NCBI GenBank assembly: GCA_903868455.1
Contig: CAIPVK010000211.1
Location: 1 to 8,249, forward strand
Reading direction: 5' to 3'
Source of the DNA: an uncultured Opitutia bacterium
GTDB lineage: Bacteria; Verrucomicrobiota; Verrucomicrobiia; Opitutales; UBA953
Length of the DNA: 8,249 nt
Below are positions 6,018-8,249 of the stretch, in pieces. Position 1 is the stretch's first letter. Each line of letters opens with the position of its first letter. Position numbers and translations under genes: made by a program. The notes below the pieces were generated by a model, which ran no database searches, was not told where the DNA came from, and was given only the letters and a program-made list of their open reading frames with translations.

Positions 6018-6044
6018 CCCACTCCCCGCTCCCCACTCCCCGCT
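6018..6044 (-). repeat. 7-bp tandem repeat, potential G-quadruplex on the minus strand
   Basis: The plus strand carries C-runs at 6018-6020, 6024-6027, 6031-6034 and 6038-6041 with alternating spacers ACT, GCT, ACT, an exact 7-base period. On the minus strand, the strand of the ychF mRNA, this gives GGGG runs with 3-base loops, a textbook G-quadruplex motif in the first 40 bases after the ychF stop. It could affect ychF transcript ends or stability. That role is inferred. Confidence 0.8.
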
Positions 6045-6057
6045 CCTCGCCTCCCCC

Positions 6058-7161
<1,104 letters not shown>

Positions 7162-7170
7162 GGGAACGCC

Positions 7171-7198
7171 GACCCTGCCGAGGCCGACCCCGCAGGTC
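7171..7198 (-). promoter_or_regulatory. GC-rich hairpin in the ychF leader
   Basis: On the minus strand GACCTGCGGGG pairs with CCTCGgCAGGgTC around a TCGG loop, about 11 pairs including one G-U and two single-base bulges. It fills the gap between the preceding lipoprotein stop (7207) and ychF (7161), ending nine bases before the ATG. No T-run follows, so a classical terminator is unlikely. It may hinder ribosome access, mark an mRNA processing site, or be only a product of high GC. Confidence 0.4.
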
Positions 7199-7206
7199 AA
7201 GCCGCG

Positions 7207-7571
7207 TCAGGGCGCGGGCAGCCGGCGCGCCTCGGCGAGCAGCGCGGGCGCGGGCTCCACGAGCTCGTCGCCGAGCCGCGCCGTACCGCGCTCGAGGGCG
7301 AGCGTGGCGACCTGGCCGCGCCCCCCGATCACCCGCAGCAGCGCGGTCGGACGGAGGGTGGCGGGGTCGCGCGCGACGAGCACGAGGCCCGTCGGCGCGC
7401 CGCGCGGGTCGTCCATGCGCGCGGCGTGCGGGGCGAGCGAGAGCATCCTGCCGGCGGTCCGGCTGGCGGGCGCCCCGGCGACGGGCAGGAAGGAGGGCTC
7501 GGCCGGAGGCGTCGGCGCGGGCGGCGCGACGCAGCCGGCGAGCAGGGCCGCGAGGCACGCGGCCCGGCGCA

Positions 7572-7572
<1 letters not shown>
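7207..7572 (-). CDS. small predicted lipoprotein of unknown function
   Basis: A 121-aa product with a short lipoprotein signal: MRRAACLAALLAGC, positive start, hydrophobic core and lipobox LAGC with Cys14. A Pro/Ala-rich linker follows (VAPPAPTPPAEPSFLP, 15-30). The remaining 80 residues contain GLVLVARDPATLRPTALLRV (62-81) and GTARLGDELVEP (96-107), a pattern that looks like a small all-beta barrel (a 'V..D....A.L.V' strand pair, then 'GD.V..P'), but I cannot assign a family. Its ATG overlaps the rpoD stop as TGATG (7570-7574), and GCAAGG lies just upstream, so it should be co-translated with rpoD. It may be a lineage-specific envelope protein. No sequence feature ties it to sigma factor function. 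Confidence 0.75.

Positions 7573-8249
<677 letters not shown>

Larger units (their letters stand above)
5577..6057. other. repeat-rich intergenic region between ychF and the ccsBA operon
   Basis: About 480 bp without a supported gene. It separates the end of ychF from the lipoprotein-ccsBA operon, both on the minus strand, so it should hold the ychF terminator and the operon promoter. On the plus strand positions 5621-5820 are purine- and G-rich, and 5911-6057 are pyrimidine- and C-rich. The switch occurs around a 9-bp tandem repeat and a GC hairpin (5848-5910). The flanks share a 23-bp sequence in opposite orientation. I see no tRNA, no CRISPR and no T-tract terminator. Open frames here encode only biased acidic or Gly/Arg-rich peptides. 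Confidence 0.85.

Noticed and set aside
5873..6057. Acidic peptide (DEEDYEDDQEPDDEED) readable on the minus strand past the ychF stop, which a frameshift could append to YchF
   Set aside because: It is in a different frame from ychF, YchF already ends at its normal length with the usual TGS end, and no slippery site is evident. The acidic reading follows from the GAGGAT/GACGAG repeat.

Overview
The window is about 70% GC by eye, and every gene I can support lies on the minus strand, so it reads from right (8249) to left (1). Gene content suggests a diderm bacterium. It has a housekeeping RpoD, the GTPase YchF, two lipoproteins with clear lipoboxes, system II cytochrome c maturation as one fused CcsBA protein with a large extra domain, and non-mevalonate isoprenoid synthesis. 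The fused and extended CcsBA, the sparse Shine-Dalgarno sequences and the G-rich intergenic repeats make me favour Verrucomicrobiota (Opitutae-like). This is a guess from gene style, with Planctomycetota as the main alternative.

Right block (8249 to 6058): the 3' two thirds of rpoD runs in from outside the window. Its stop overlaps by one base the start of a 121-aa predicted lipoprotein of unknown function. A 45-bp gap with a strong hairpin follows, then ychF. These are housekeeping transcription and translation-associated functions.

Middle (6057 to 5577): about 480 bp without a convincing gene, but unusually structured. It holds two G-quadruplex-prone arrays on the + strand, one on the - strand, a 9-bp and a 10-bp tandem repeat, a GC hairpin, and a 23-bp imperfect inverted repeat (21 of 23 matching) whose arms are about 205 bp apart. 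The + strand is purine/G-rich on the left and pyrimidine/C-rich on the right. This is the most unusual part of the window.

Left block (5576 to 1): six genes packed with a 1-nt gap, three ATGA overlaps and one short gap, so very probably one operon. In order they are a lipoprotein with a conserved-looking C-terminal domain, a 1050-aa CcsBA-type cytochrome c synthase, a NusG/RfaH-like antitermination paralogue, a YhcH/YjgK/YiaL family protein, orotidine 5'-phosphate decarboxylase (pyrF), and the start of an IspD-like nucleotidyltransferase. The lipoprotein next to ccsBA may assist cytochrome maturation. The rest look like unrelated metabolic genes held together by translational coupling, with the NusG paralogue a possible processivity factor for this or another long operon.
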